Of a stretch of DNA of 64,000 bases, positions 52,058-62,284 are shown piece after piece; position 1 is the stretch's first letter, and each line of letters opens with the position of its first letter. A model generated the notes under the pieces. That model made no database searches. It was not told the origin of the DNA and saw only the letters and a list, made by a program, of their open reading frames with translations. A program made the position numbers and the translations under genes. Source of the DNA: Alphaproteobacteria bacterium (GTDB taxonomy: Bacteria > Pseudomonadota > Alphaproteobacteria > Sphingomonadales > Kordiimonadaceae); contig JABXIS010000027.1 of NCBI GenBank assembly GCA_013372975.1, forward strand, positions 19,268 to 83,267, written 5' to 3'.

Positions 52058-53689
52058 CTAGCCCGCCGAAGGCGCACCGAAGATATCAAATACCAACAAA
52101 GACATAAATATGATCAACAGAAGGAGCGTACCGCCCGCAAAGGCCAGCAACTCGATACTGCGCTGCCTGTTTTCCTCTTCGGATAGGGACTTGGTAACGT
52201 TGCCAAGAATAGGCATATCGAAATGTGCCCGCAATTGGTCAACAGTGATCACCACCGGCCTGAGTTGAGACAAAATCAATGCAACAGCAAAACCAGAGAT
52301 CAAGGCTCCAACGAATGATCCTGCGAAAAACAGTAGCCTTGGCGGTCCGCTAGGACGCTGTGGCGTGATAGGTTCCTCGACAACGCGAAGAGACAAGGCC
52401 TCGTCAGTAGCTTCAACATCTGCCTGCAAATCAAGGTCTTGTTTTTGCTGAACAAATTCTGTGTACTGTTTCCGCATTGAAGCATAGTCGCGTCTCAGGC
52501 GGCTTTCCTCGGCTTCAATCTCCGGCACCCGTTTCGCCTTCTCTTCCATCTCGGCCACAGATTTCCGCTGCTCACTTTCACGTTGCTTAAGCGTCTCAAG
52601 CTCAGTTCGCACCTGAATGATTTGCAACATCAACTGTTCGTACAGACGGTTTGGCGTTTCTGTTGTCAGATTGGAATTCCGGCCGGCGTCGGCAGACCCC
52701 TGAAGTTCCTCTGCCAAAGCAGCCTGTTTGTCTTCCAGTTCTGCTTTCAAAGAGTCAATTTGGCGTGTCACGTTGAGCACGTCAGGATGGCGGTCTTTCA
52801 GGCCAAGCACCTTCAACTGGTCGTATTTCTTTTCGAGGTCAGCAATCCTGCCTTCAAGAGGGTCCTGATCCGCCCCACCTCTTCCGCCACGGCTAGAGCG
52901 AGCTTCACGGATCGTAGGCGGTACATTCTTGATCTGGTCGGATAGGGTATCCAGGGTAACCTGACTTTCCGCAATTAGGTTACTGGTTTTGCGCCTTTCC
53001 GCCTTTGCGGAATCAAGCCGCTGTACAAAACTGCCGCCACTACCGATATATTCGATATTATCCTGCTGAAATTTGGCGACTGCCGTCTCAGCGTCAGAAA
53101 GCTTTTTCGCATATTCCTGAATCTTCTGATCGATAAATTCACGCGCACTATCTGACTTTTGTCGGCCATCTTCCGTATTCCGCTCGAGGAAAAACGAAAG
53201 CAAATTGGCCACAACGCGCTTGGCAACCTCCGCACGTTGACGATCACTCAGTCTGGCATCATCAATTTCATACTGAATTCGAAACATGCCCTCATCCAGC
53301 GGGATAATGCGGATACTACGTGTCATATCCGCGACAAGAGCATCCAGATCACCATCTGTCCTTGCAAGCTGGTCAAGGTAGTCAGATCGGCGGATAATTT
53401 TTTCCATATTGGGGCGGGTGACCAGCGTACGCCGGACGATATCAACCTTCCGCATCAGGTCAACATTGATGCCCATATTCTTGGCAATTGTTGGCAGCAA
53501 GGTTTCTGTATCGACAAAAATCTGTGCCCGGGCCTCATATTTGTAGGGCATCGTTGCAACCAGGGCCCAGCCCAGCAGGCTGATAAGCCATGTTGTCGCA
53601 AGCATATACCAACGCTTACGCCAAATGCCATAAGCAAGTGCCTTAACCTGTTGGTAAACCTCATGTAAGCCCGATTGCGCTACGGCCAT
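52058..53689 (-). CDS. XrtA system polysaccharide chain-length determinant (Wzz/EpsF-like)
   Basis: Two TM regions flanking coiled coil; GIWRKRWYMLATTWLISLLGWALVATMPYKYEARAQIFVDTETLL. Confidence 0.92.
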   Translation of the reverse strand: MAVAQSGLHEVYQQVKALAYGIWRKRWYMLATTWLISLLGWALVATMPYKYEARAQIFVDTETLLPTIAKNMGINVDLMRKVDIVRRTLVTRPNMEKIIRRSDYLDQLARTDGDLDALVADMTRSIRIIPLDEGMFRIQYEIDDARLSDRQRAEVAKRVVANLLSFFLERNTEDGRQKSDSAREFIDQKIQEYAKKLSDAETAVAKFQQDNIEYIGSGGSFVQRLDSAKAERRKTSNLIAESQVTLDTLSDQIKNVPPTIREARSSRGGRGGADQDPLEGRIADLEKKYDQLKVLGLKDRHPDVLNVTRQIDSLKAELEDKQAALAEELQGSADAGRNSNLTTETPNRLYEQLMLQIIQVRTELETLKQRESEQRKSVAEMEEKAKRVPEIEAEESRLRRDYASMRKQYTEFVQQKQDLDLQADVEATDEALSLRVVEEPITPQRPSGPPRLLFFAGSFVGALISGFAVALILSQLRPVVITVDQLRAHFDMPILGNVTKSLSEEENRQRSIELLAFAGGTLLLLIIFMSLLVFDIFGAPSAG

Positions 53690-53737
53690 TTCTTTAACTC
53701 CAACACCCCCAACAGCCTGTTCCTAAATCACAGTATA

Positions 53738-54394
53738 CTACAGAATGCTCTCAGGGATAATCAGTACGTCACCCGGCAGTATTTTCACATTAGCCGAAAT
53801 GTCACCATCCTTCAGCAATGATTCAATCTCAAGCCTGTATTCTTTCTGCTCACCATCTTCAAAACGTATGAGCGTGGCGCGATCTCCCGCCGCGAATTCA
53901 GTCAATCCGCCAACCTGGATCATAACATCCAGCAGCGTCATATTTGCGCGATATGGAATAGCTTGTGGACTTGCCGCTTCACCGACCACCCTGACCTGTT
54001 GGGAGAAAGGGCCGAAGAAGGCTTGTACCACCACTGTAACGATTGGCTGTGTGATGTACACGCCAAGCTGCTCTTCGATATCTCGAGCAAGTTCGCTAGG
54101 GGTCTTTCCTGTCGCAGGCAGGTCTTCAACCAACGGCATGGACATTCTGCCGTCAGGGCGAACCGTGACACCGACTGAAAGTTCCGGGCTACGCCACACG
54201 TGAATGCTCAACCCGTCTCCTGGCCCAATCAGATAGTTAGGCCCAGGCCCCTCATCAGGGGGCACAAATGGTGCCGCAGGCAACTTTCCGTGACGGGCGC
54301 ATCCTGCCATCAGGATCACCATAGAAACGATCAATAATATCTTGACGAAATTGACGCTTTGCACAGCCTCACCATTCCTTCGACTTTTCCACAA
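53738..54394 (-). CDS. XrtA system exopolysaccharide export lipoprotein (Wza/EpsE-like)
   Basis: Lipobox LMAGCAR; YLIGPGDGLSIHVWRSPELSVGVTVRPDGRMSMPLVEDLPATGKTPSELARDIEEQLGVYI. Confidence 0.92.
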   Translation of the reverse strand: MWKSRRNGEAVQSVNFVKILLIVSMVILMAGCARHGKLPAAPFVPPDEGPGPNYLIGPGDGLSIHVWRSPELSVGVTVRPDGRMSMPLVEDLPATGKTPSELARDIEEQLGVYITQPIVTVVVQAFFGPFSQQVRVVGEAASPQAIPYRANMTLLDVMIQVGGLTEFAAGDRATLIRFEDGEQKEYRLEIESLLKDGDISANVKILPGDVLIIPESIL

Positions 54395-54506
54395 ATAGCC
54401 TAAAAATCAGCCACTTGCAGCCAATATGCCAACTAGTGATCCGTGAAATCAAGCGGTTTGTTGGGTTTTTGGAGCAACACCATGCCCTAGAAAATCAGTT
54501 TTTTCG

Positions 54507-54650
54507 CTACTGATCATCATCTTTGACCGGAGGTTTGAACCTTTTGTCTGTTTCCTCACCCGTAAACTCCGCCAAATCATCATTTTTCACCATCCAATAT
54601 ATCAGGTAGGCAATGAAAAGGCAGAAAAGAACAAAATATATAGTATCCAT
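54507..54650 (-). CDS. 47-aa single-TM small protein in EPS locus
   Basis: Read directly: MDTIYFVLFCLFIAYLIYWMVKNDDLAEFTGEETDKRFKPPVKDDDQ*, preceded by TAGGAG (RBS overlapping the galE stop). Below the ORF-track length cut-off. Confidence 0.6.
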   Translation of the reverse strand: MDTIYFVLFCLFIAYLIYWMVKNDDLAEFTGEETDKRFKPPVKDDDQ

Positions 54651-54661
54651 ATACTTAGCTC

Positions 54662-55660
54662 CTATTTTTTAAGCAATGAACGTTGCCAATCATAGGCAGA
54701 TTTCACAATTTCGGTTAGATCATCATGCTTCGGGCACCAACCCAGTTCAACTTTCAAAGCATCAGAATTGGCAATGACCGACGGCGCCTCACCTGCGCGC
54801 GGCGCCCCCCAAGAATATGGCACTGGCAGGCCCGATATAGACAATAGATTATCAAAAACATCCAAAACACTGTAGCCGCGGCCATACCCAAGGTTGAAAA
54901 GCCTACTCTCGGTTTCCTCCGCCAACAGGTATTTCAGCAGGGCAACATGCGCGTCCGCGACGTCACATACATGAATATAATCCCGCACACCCGTGCCATC
55001 ATGCGTCGGCAGGTTATTACCAAAAACAGTGATTGGGTCGGCATTGCCCAGCAGCGCATCAATCGCACGGCCGATCAGATGTGCAGGGCGTTCAAGATAT
55101 TGACCATGACGCAACTGGGTATCAGCCCCCGCAACATTGAAATATCTGAAAATTCCGTATTTCAAGTTGCTAGCAGCAGCGACATCCATCAGTTGACGCT
55201 CGGTAAACAATTTTGACCAACCGTAAGGGTTCAAGGGAGATGCTGGCCAATCCTCATCAACCGGGGATTCTCCCGTTGCACCATAAACAGCAGCAGTCGA
55301 AGAAAATATGAAAACATTTACGCCTGATCCAACGACAGCTTCCAGAAGAAGTCTGCTGGCGTCGGTATTATTACTGTAATATTTCAAAGGATTAGAAACT
55401 GACTCATCTACTTTTATCGACCCTGCAAAATGCAAAACCGCCCCAACGTCGTGACGTTTGATAATGTCTTCAACCAACGCTTTGTTTTGCACTTTCCCTT
55501 CATAGAAGTGCGTCGCGTCATGCATCGGCAATCGCCGACCTGTAGACAAATCATCAAGAACGCAGACTTCAAAACCATAATCCAATAAACAAAGGACCGT
55601 CTGGCCGCCGATGTACCCGGCGCCGCCAGTAACCAAAACACAAGGCTTTTCAGCGCCCAT
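54662..55660 (-). CDS. galE: UDP-glucose 4-epimerase
   Basis: VLVTGGAGYIGGQTVLCLLDYGFEVCVLDDLSTGRR...YGWSKLFTERQLMDVAAA; start set to internal Met. Confidence 0.93.
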   Translation of the reverse strand: MGAEKPCVLVTGGAGYIGGQTVLCLLDYGFEVCVLDDLSTGRRLPMHDATHFYEGKVQNKALVEDIIKRHDVGAVLHFAGSIKVDESVSNPLKYYSNNTDASRLLLEAVVGSGVNVFIFSSTAAVYGATGESPVDEDWPASPLNPYGWSKLFTERQLMDVAAASNLKYGIFRYFNVAGADTQLRHGQYLERPAHLIGRAIDALLGNADPITVFGNNLPTHDGTGVRDYIHVCDVADAHVALLKYLLAEETESRLFNLGYGRGYSVLDVFDNLLSISGLPVPYSWGAPRAGEAPSVIANSDALKVELGWCPKHDDLTEIVKSAYDWQRSLLKK

Positions 55661-56825
55661 TTCTTTGTTTCCCCATCGCTTTCTGCGTGACGCGACCAAA
55701 AATTTTGGCCTGCCCCAATGACGTTTCTTTCCAATCAAAAGCCTCAGCATAGGCACGCACATCGGCTCGCGAATACGAAGCACCTCTTATACTGGCGACG
55801 GCGTTAGCGTACGCCTCGCCAGTTTGCTCGGCAACCAACCTGCCCGCCTTTTGATCTTTTACCAAATCGAGCGCGCCATCAACTGCACTGGCGACAACAG
55901 GTGTGCCAGTTGCCATCGCCTCAAGAAGAACGTTGGCCCAACCTTCTCTTTCCGAAGGCAATACCAAAACATCAGCGTCGCCCAGGACTGCAGGCATACG
56001 TTCTGGCGGGACTAGCCCCAGGAACCTGACAGAATTCCCCAAGCCCAGCTTCTTTACCAATTGCCGCAAAGCTTCCTCTTCAGGGCCTCGCCCAACGATG
56101 TCCACTTCTACATCGCCCAGTATTGCTGCTGCCTTCAAAACCAGGTCCACTCTCTTTCTTGGAATAAGCCAACCCGCAAAAACAAGCTTAAATCGCCCCC
56201 CCTGCTGGCGCGGAGAAAAAGCGAAACGATCAGTATCTACACCATTTCTAAGCGTCGTGATTTCCGTTTCGACCCCCATTTCTTCCAGCTGCGCTTTCAG
56301 CGAATTGCTAACGGTAACAATGTGCGCCGCATCCTCGCACGCAGAGACTATTCGCTCGCGAAATCCAGGCATTTGCGCGATCTCGGAGACATCGCTTCCA
56401 CGGGCTGTCAGGACTACTGGCTTGTTTAGCTTCTTACCCAGCATACTCGCCGCCACGCCGTCCGGATAAAGATAGTGGGCATCTATAACATCCGCCTCAA
56501 ATCCCGCGGCAATGATCTTTCGCACTGATTTCAGCATGGCACGATAGAGGAACCAAGGCGTCAACCTTGCACCTATCTTGGGAATTACACCAAAGCGCGG
56601 ATGGTGAACCTCGAGGCCATGTCGGGTTTCAATATTTGGGACACGCGCTACTTCACCATAGCGCCCAAAAACGGAATGCCGCAAAGGGAACCAGGGAACC
56701 GGAGCTACAACCTTGGCAACCACATCAGTATCGTTGATCAAGTGCCGTAGCCTATTTTCAACGAAGACACCAAATCCTGGCTGAATAGAATTAGGATACA
56801 GACTAGATATTGTTAATATTTTCAA
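55650..56825 (-). CDS. Glycosyltransferase family 4
   Basis: MKILTISSLYPNSIQPGFGVFVENRLRHL...FKLVFAGWLIPRKRVDLVLKAAAIL...VLPSEREGWANVLLEAMATGTPVVAS. Confidence 0.92.
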   Translation of the reverse strand: MKILTISSLYPNSIQPGFGVFVENRLRHLINDTDVVAKVVAPVPWFPLRHSVFGRYGEVARVPNIETRHGLEVHHPRFGVIPKIGARLTPWFLYRAMLKSVRKIIAAGFEADVIDAHYLYPDGVAASMLGKKLNKPVVLTARGSDVSEIAQMPGFRERIVSACEDAAHIVTVSNSLKAQLEEMGVETEITTLRNGVDTDRFAFSPRQQGGRFKLVFAGWLIPRKRVDLVLKAAAILGDVEVDIVGRGPEEEALRQLVKKLGLGNSVRFLGLVPPERMPAVLGDADVLVLPSEREGWANVLLEAMATGTPVVASAVDGALDLVKDQKAGRLVAEQTGEAYANAVASIRGASYSRADVRAYAEAFDWKETSLGQAKIFGRVTQKAMGKQRNGR

Positions 56826-56850
56826 TATCTTGTTCCAGAAAAATAAAGCA

Positions 56851-59670
56851 TCAGTTCAGCAATCCGATTTGACGCTTAGCTTCACCTGCATCCGGGAAAT
56901 CAGGATCAAGGCGCAGAGCATCTTGGAATTCCTTGAGGGCCTCTTGTCGTTGCCCACGAGCAAGATATGCCATGCCCAAATGGAATTTATATCCGGCCAC
57001 AGCCGGCGCCCGCCTTGTTGCTTTTTGCAGAGCATCGATTGCCGCAGATGTATCCCTGCGAGCTTGCAACATAATCCAACCATAGGCATCGAGGATAAAC
57101 GGATCTTCAGGCCGAATAAGGTAAGCTCGCTCGATAAGCGGTATACTGTTTCTGTTACCCAATTCCATATAAGCCTTTGCCAGCAATGCCGCTACCTGTG
57201 CGTCAGCTACACCTGATCTCAAAATAGCTTCATACTGTGCGGTTGCAGCCTGTTGCCTACCTGTCTGCTGGTATCGGGTGCCCAGCGCCATTCTGGCATC
57301 CCTATTGGCCGGGTTTCGGTCAACAAAATTTTCAAGCACGCGAACGGCGTCGAACTTTTCCCCACTCGCGTCAAGGGCATTGGCAAGTCCAATCGCCAAA
57401 CCACTGGTATCTGTCACCTTCAGAGCCGCCCTATAGGCAATGATCGCCTCATCAATGCGGCCTGACGCAAGCATCAAGTCCCCAACAACGCTTGGCCTGA
57501 CATCCGCAGGGCGTTTCGCATCAACAAGTTCAGGAAGCCGGACAAGTGCCTGATCATAGCGCTCGCCCAAGGAATCCGAGGCAAAAATATACCAGTTTAT
57601 CAGGTCGCCATCAGGCTTGTTGCCGCCTGCCTTTTCTGCACGCAAGAAAGATGATTTTGCACCGGTATACAGGCGTGTTGCCAATAGCGCGCGTCCAAGC
57701 AACAGGTGAGCCTCACCATTGTCCGGATTGAATGCCACAAAACGAGAGAGCGGCCGAACTGCGACACGTGCCTCATCAAGCCCTAAAAGAAGCAACCCCA
57801 TTCGCCTGAGAATGTCTGGCCGGTCGGCAGCCATAACCGCAGTATCCTTGGCTTGCGAAATGGCGTCCGAAGTCTTCCCTGCACCTGCCAGGGCTTCAGA
57901 GTAGTCTGCCCAAACATCAACAGAATTGGGGATAGCTCGCACCGCATCATTGAAATAGTCAACAGCCTCTTCTGCACGCCCAAGCATCAACAATACCCTG
58001 CCCAAAATCGCCTTGGCGCGCGCATCGTTAGGTGATTGTTCCAGCAAGCCCTTGAGGTCAGCCTCTGCCCCACCCAAATTCTCTAGTCTTATTCGCACTA
58101 AGGCCCTGTTGCGCAATGCAGTGAAATATTGCGGGTTACGGTCATAGGCCTGAGAGAAGGACTGTTGGGCCAGTACGAATTCGCCCCGCGCGTAGGCCAA
58201 AGACCCTTTCATATTATACCCGAGGGCTCGTTGCGGCGCTATCTGGATGATCTTTTCGATCGTAATAGCAGCACCATCAATATCTTTTTCCCGCATCTGC
58301 ATCTCGCCCAATATTGCGAGACTACGAACATCAGCAGCATTATTGCTCACGACTTCGGCCATTGCCGAAATACCTGCTTGCTTTTGTCCTGAAACAAACT
58401 TTGCCAATGCCAGCTTCGCAGGAACGTTTGAAACGATTTCTGTTTCTTGGTCACTGCCAGCATCACTTAGGCGTTGATAAAGCCTTTCCCCTTCTTCCGT
58501 GCGCCCAAGCTGCATTGTTGCCGCTGCGGCAATAGCCAAAGCTTCAGCATTGATAGGAGCATCCGGGGCGATTACAGCCTTCAAAATATCGAGCGCCCTT
58601 TGCGGCTGTTTCTGCCTCAAATATATGCCAGCCAATGCCAATTTGGCTGGCAAATTCCCAGGCTTCGCCTTGTGCACTTTGGTTAGCAGAGATTCAGCAA
58701 GCGAATCCTGACCCAATTGGTAGGAAACCAATCCCCTGACAAACGTGGCAGGTAGATAATTTTCAGTAACCGTGCGCGCATTGTTAAGCAAAACAGCGGC
58801 TTCTTCGTACCGCTCCTGACTAGCCAATATCGCGCCTGAAAGATATTGTGCCATCGGATGCCTCGGCGCCACAGCATAAATCGCATCGAGGTGAATTTGC
58901 GCTTCTTCCGTCCGATTTTGGTCGACTTTCAGAGATGCCAATTCAATATTCGCAAGAAGGTTTTCTGGAAATAGATCAAGCGCGCGCTGGAAATACGCTT
59001 CAGCATCGACAAATTCGCCCCTATAGCGCGCGATCATGCCCAGGGTGTACTGAACCATCGTATTGTCTGGAGCCACCTCCGCTGCATCTGTTGCATAGTC
59101 AGCAGCAAGGGCAAGGTCTTGTTTTTGCAGTGCAAGCCTCGCCAACCCAAGCATCGCTTGATAGTTGTTCTGATCGATCTCGCGCGCCTGATGATATTGC
59201 CTGTCGGATTCACCGTACTTGGACAGAGCAAAATTCGCATCGCCGAGAACAATTGCCGCCGCAGCCCTCATGTCATTGGGTATAATGACACCACGTAGTG
59301 CACCTATGGCCTCAGCATATTTTCCCTGCAAGAGCTGGGATTTGGCAAACGGAACCGCGGTTCTGGCATAATCGGCTCCTAAACGCCTTGCTCGCTCAAT
59401 CGCAGCTTCTGCGGCAATGCCTGCACCGGTTTCCATGTATGCTTGCGCCAATTGTAGGTAGCTTTCGGCGCTGGCTTCCCCACGAGAATGCAGCTTTTCG
59501 ATCGCTTCAATCGCATCATCGAACCTGTTCCCTGACAAAAGGTCCGATATCGCCGTCGTATCCTGCGCTACCAACGGGCCCGATGTCGTCGCAAGAAATA
59601 TTCCTGCGCAAAGGCTGGCTTTAACACTTTTTACTGCCGTGAACTCTCGGGTGGCTGGAAAAAATCGCAT
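56851..59670 (-). CDS. TPR-repeat protein, XrtA/PEP-CTERM system type (PrsT-like)
   Basis: 939 aa with signal region and many TPR-type repeats (e.g. AEAYFQRALDLFPENLLANIELASL); position in XrtA locus. Confidence 0.87.
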   Translation of the reverse strand: MRFFPATREFTAVKSVKASLCAGIFLATTSGPLVAQDTTAISDLLSGNRFDDAIEAIEKLHSRGEASAESYLQLAQAYMETGAGIAAEAAIERARRLGADYARTAVPFAKSQLLQGKYAEAIGALRGVIIPNDMRAAAAIVLGDANFALSKYGESDRQYHQAREIDQNNYQAMLGLARLALQKQDLALAADYATDAAEVAPDNTMVQYTLGMIARYRGEFVDAEAYFQRALDLFPENLLANIELASLKVDQNRTEEAQIHLDAIYAVAPRHPMAQYLSGAILASQERYEEAAVLLNNARTVTENYLPATFVRGLVSYQLGQDSLAESLLTKVHKAKPGNLPAKLALAGIYLRQKQPQRALDILKAVIAPDAPINAEALAIAAAATMQLGRTEEGERLYQRLSDAGSDQETEIVSNVPAKLALAKFVSGQKQAGISAMAEVVSNNAADVRSLAILGEMQMREKDIDGAAITIEKIIQIAPQRALGYNMKGSLAYARGEFVLAQQSFSQAYDRNPQYFTALRNRALVRIRLENLGGAEADLKGLLEQSPNDARAKAILGRVLLMLGRAEEAVDYFNDAVRAIPNSVDVWADYSEALAGAGKTSDAISQAKDTAVMAADRPDILRRMGLLLLGLDEARVAVRPLSRFVAFNPDNGEAHLLLGRALLATRLYTGAKSSFLRAEKAGGNKPDGDLINWYIFASDSLGERYDQALVRLPELVDAKRPADVRPSVVGDLMLASGRIDEAIIAYRAALKVTDTSGLAIGLANALDASGEKFDAVRVLENFVDRNPANRDARMALGTRYQQTGRQQAATAQYEAILRSGVADAQVAALLAKAYMELGNRNSIPLIERAYLIRPEDPFILDAYGWIMLQARRDTSAAIDALQKATRRAPAVAGYKFHLGMAYLARGQRQEALKEFQDALRLDPDFPDAGEAKRQIGLLN

Positions 59671-59674
59671 AAGA

Positions 59675-61072
59675 TCACCGAACTCCAGAAGGGAATAGGA
59701 TTACACGTACGGTTTGAATGATAATCAACAGATCCAGAAACAAGGAATAGTTTTTGATATAATATAGATCGTATTCAAGCTTTCGCCTGGCATCTTCAAC
59801 GGAGGCCCCATAAGGGTATCGAATTTGGGCCCAGCCTGTTATTCCGGGCTTCACACAATGACGTTCATTGTAGAAGGGTATTTCAGCGCCAAGTTGTTTC
59901 ACAAAAAAAGGCCGTTCAGGCCGCGGCCCGACAAAACTCATATCTCCCCTCAGAACATTCAATATCTGAGGCAATTCATCAATACGAGTACGGCGTAAAA
60001 ACCCGCCAATAACGGTGACACGAGGATCTTTTTCCTGGGCCCATTGAGGAGCACCAGAACTCTCTGCATCGATTTTCATGCTTCTGAATTTAAAAAGCTT
60101 GAATTCCTGCCCATCAAGTCCAACGCGTTCCTGTAGATAAAAAACAGGTCCTCTGCTGGTCAGTTTAACGAGTAGGCCAGCAACGACCATTATCGGGCTT
60201 GTAGCAACGACAAAAGTAAGGCTAACCAACAGATCCAAAAGTCGTTTTGCGGCACGTTCAATCTGTGAACCGCCGCGAAACCCATCGGAAAACACAATCC
60301 ACTCAGCCTTCACCGACGAGACATCGACATACCCCCGCATCTGCTCAAAAAAGGCCAGCTTATCCTTGACTTCGACACCCGCAAGCTTGCAGGAAATAAG
60401 CGCTTCCAAAGGTAGCTTCTGTTTGTGATCATCCGTCGTCACAATAATCATTTCAATATGATTTGAGAAAACATACTGATCGAGAGACCCTATATCTTCC
60501 AACTTTACTGCATTCGATATGTTTGCATTGTCATCAGACAAAGCCACCGTTCTCACAATATTCAGGCCAGATTCCCGAGCGTCGGAAGCATACTTCAACA
60601 GGTTCTCGGCTGTTTCCCCTGCCCCCAAAAGCAGAACCCTCCGGCCCAGTATTTGGGGGCTTCCGAAAATCATAAACAAGCTGCGAACAAATAAAATTGC
60701 CAAACCACTGAATATAATCGCCAGCGCAAGGATTGAACGCCAAAAAGGCAGCATCGGGAAAAGATATAGCAGAGCGGAACTAACAACCGCAGTTGCCGCC
60801 AGCCCTACAAGCAAGCGAACCCAAAAAACCCTGTAATCAGCCAGGGACTCCGACTGATAGACACCGACCCCCAACAAAGCAGGCAAACACACACCGGCGA
60901 ACAAAACTTTCGCCGCCCATGCCGCCCAGCCAACACTTAGAACCAGCGGCAAATCAGAGAGAAAGTATCGAAACAGTTCAGCGCCGACAGCACATAGCAA
61001 CAACAACACAAAGTCTATTGAAGCCAATGCAAGCTTTATCGGGGACACATAATGACGAAAAATCCGGACCAT
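59675..61072 (-). CDS. Polyprenyl-glycosylphosphotransferase, XrtA/EPS type (TIGR03025-like)
   Basis: C-terminal KRLLDLLVSLTFVVATSPIMVVAGLLVKLTSRGPVFYLQERVGLDGQEFKLFKFRSMKIDAE...GDMSFVGPRPERPFFV. Confidence 0.93.
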   Translation of the reverse strand: MVRIFRHYVSPIKLALASIDFVLLLLCAVGAELFRYFLSDLPLVLSVGWAAWAAKVLFAGVCLPALLGVGVYQSESLADYRVFWVRLLVGLAATAVVSSALLYLFPMLPFWRSILALAIIFSGLAILFVRSLFMIFGSPQILGRRVLLLGAGETAENLLKYASDARESGLNIVRTVALSDDNANISNAVKLEDIGSLDQYVFSNHIEMIIVTTDDHKQKLPLEALISCKLAGVEVKDKLAFFEQMRGYVDVSSVKAEWIVFSDGFRGGSQIERAAKRLLDLLVSLTFVVATSPIMVVAGLLVKLTSRGPVFYLQERVGLDGQEFKLFKFRSMKIDAESSGAPQWAQEKDPRVTVIGGFLRRTRIDELPQILNVLRGDMSFVGPRPERPFFVKQLGAEIPFYNERHCVKPGITGWAQIRYPYGASVEDARRKLEYDLYYIKNYSLFLDLLIIIQTVRVILFPSGVR

Positions 61073-61185
61073 ATAGCTCGGGCCTTACCCACCTCAATCT
61101 TTCCCCCACACAAGACAAACCCTAAGGTCAGATGGATTATTCTTCAAGTTATTGTTGTCTATTAAGAACTTAGTGTGTGAAGTCT

Positions 61186-62220
61186 TTACCTTTGCCGGCT
61201 GCTTTTGCTTTCCCGCATGAGCAAAAGTGAACAAATATCGTCCATCATTGAAATGGCCAAGGCATTGCCACACCCCGCACCAGCAGCAACAGGAAATGCG
61301 AAAAGGCATTCTTTACCCATGTGGCGCCAAACTGCCTTCTGAGCAGAAGACCCACTTGCGGGCAAGACGTGATCTGTGGCTCCGCTGCGACATGCCTCTA
61401 GCACCGCACACGCGGCCAGCCCAGCCCAGCCATCTACCAAAACAGGAAGCCGCCGGCTTCGGGCGGCAACAATTGCGCCCACGGCGGCCGCTATCTCCCG
61501 TCCACCCAAAACTCTGAGGTTCTCAAGCGGTGAAGCTGCGGGATATTCAGCCAATAAAGCCCGAACACCATCCATGTCATGTTGCTGCTGAACGTCAGCG
61601 ATTTCCAGCAGATCCAACCCCAGGCAGGCTGCCACCACGGCCAGAGCCGACACATCATTTCCCGGAGCCATATCGGAGAGCCCTAGCAGGTCTCCACCCG
61701 ACGCAGTCGCTTCCATGCCAAAAGCAACTGCTGCCATACAGTCCTGCTCTGCCCACCCTGCTTTCAAATCATGTGGTATTTGCGGCGCCAGCTCAATTGC
61801 GCGCAGCCCTGTGCCCTTGCCCATGCACAAAACATTGACTGGTGCGGCACCTTTTGCTGTTTTTGCAATAAAATCAATAGATTCAGAGCTATTTCCTGCA
61901 CCTTCGTAAGCGGAAACCAACACGCAGATATGCGCCTCTTTTACCTTTGGGATACCTGTTCCCTGCCACGTGCCAAGCCACGCAATTGTATTCGCGATAC
62001 CATCATCCGTAACGCAACCACGCTCGGCCAAGGATGTCCTTATCTTCTTTTCACCACAGCTGTCCGCGTCTGGTAACTGGTCTATAATGGATTGAAGGTC
62101 ATCAAAGGGCTGGCCCGTTAACATTGTGTTATTATCCGATATGTAAAATTTCAGACTGATGGTGAAGTCGGCCATCAATAGGCTAGAACTATTGGATTTG
62201 CTAGAAAAAACCCGTTTCAA
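61186..62220 (-). CDS. CobT-like (nicotinate-nucleotide-dimethylbenzimidazole phosphoribosyltransferase family), catalytic motif degenerate; start uncertain
   Basis: LRVLGGREIAAAVGAIVAARSRRLPVLVDGWAGLAACAVLEACRSGATDHVLPAS...VAAGAGCGNALAISMMDDI aligned by eye with CobT C-terminal region. Confidence 0.75.
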   Translation of the reverse strand: MKRVFSSKSNSSSLLMADFTISLKFYISDNNTMLTGQPFDDLQSIIDQLPDADSCGEKKIRTSLAERGCVTDDGIANTIAWLGTWQGTGIPKVKEAHICVLVSAYEGAGNSSESIDFIAKTAKGAAPVNVLCMGKGTGLRAIELAPQIPHDLKAGWAEQDCMAAVAFGMEATASGGDLLGLSDMAPGNDVSALAVVAACLGLDLLEIADVQQQHDMDGVRALLAEYPAASPLENLRVLGGREIAAAVGAIVAARSRRLPVLVDGWAGLAACAVLEACRSGATDHVLPASGSSAQKAVWRHMGKECLFAFPVAAGAGCGNALAISMMDDICSLLLMRESKSSRQR

Positions 62221-62284
62221 ATAGCAGATTTTATTGTATTAGATTAAAGTTGAATAAAAGTTTGTCGTAGCTAGGAAGCGCTTG

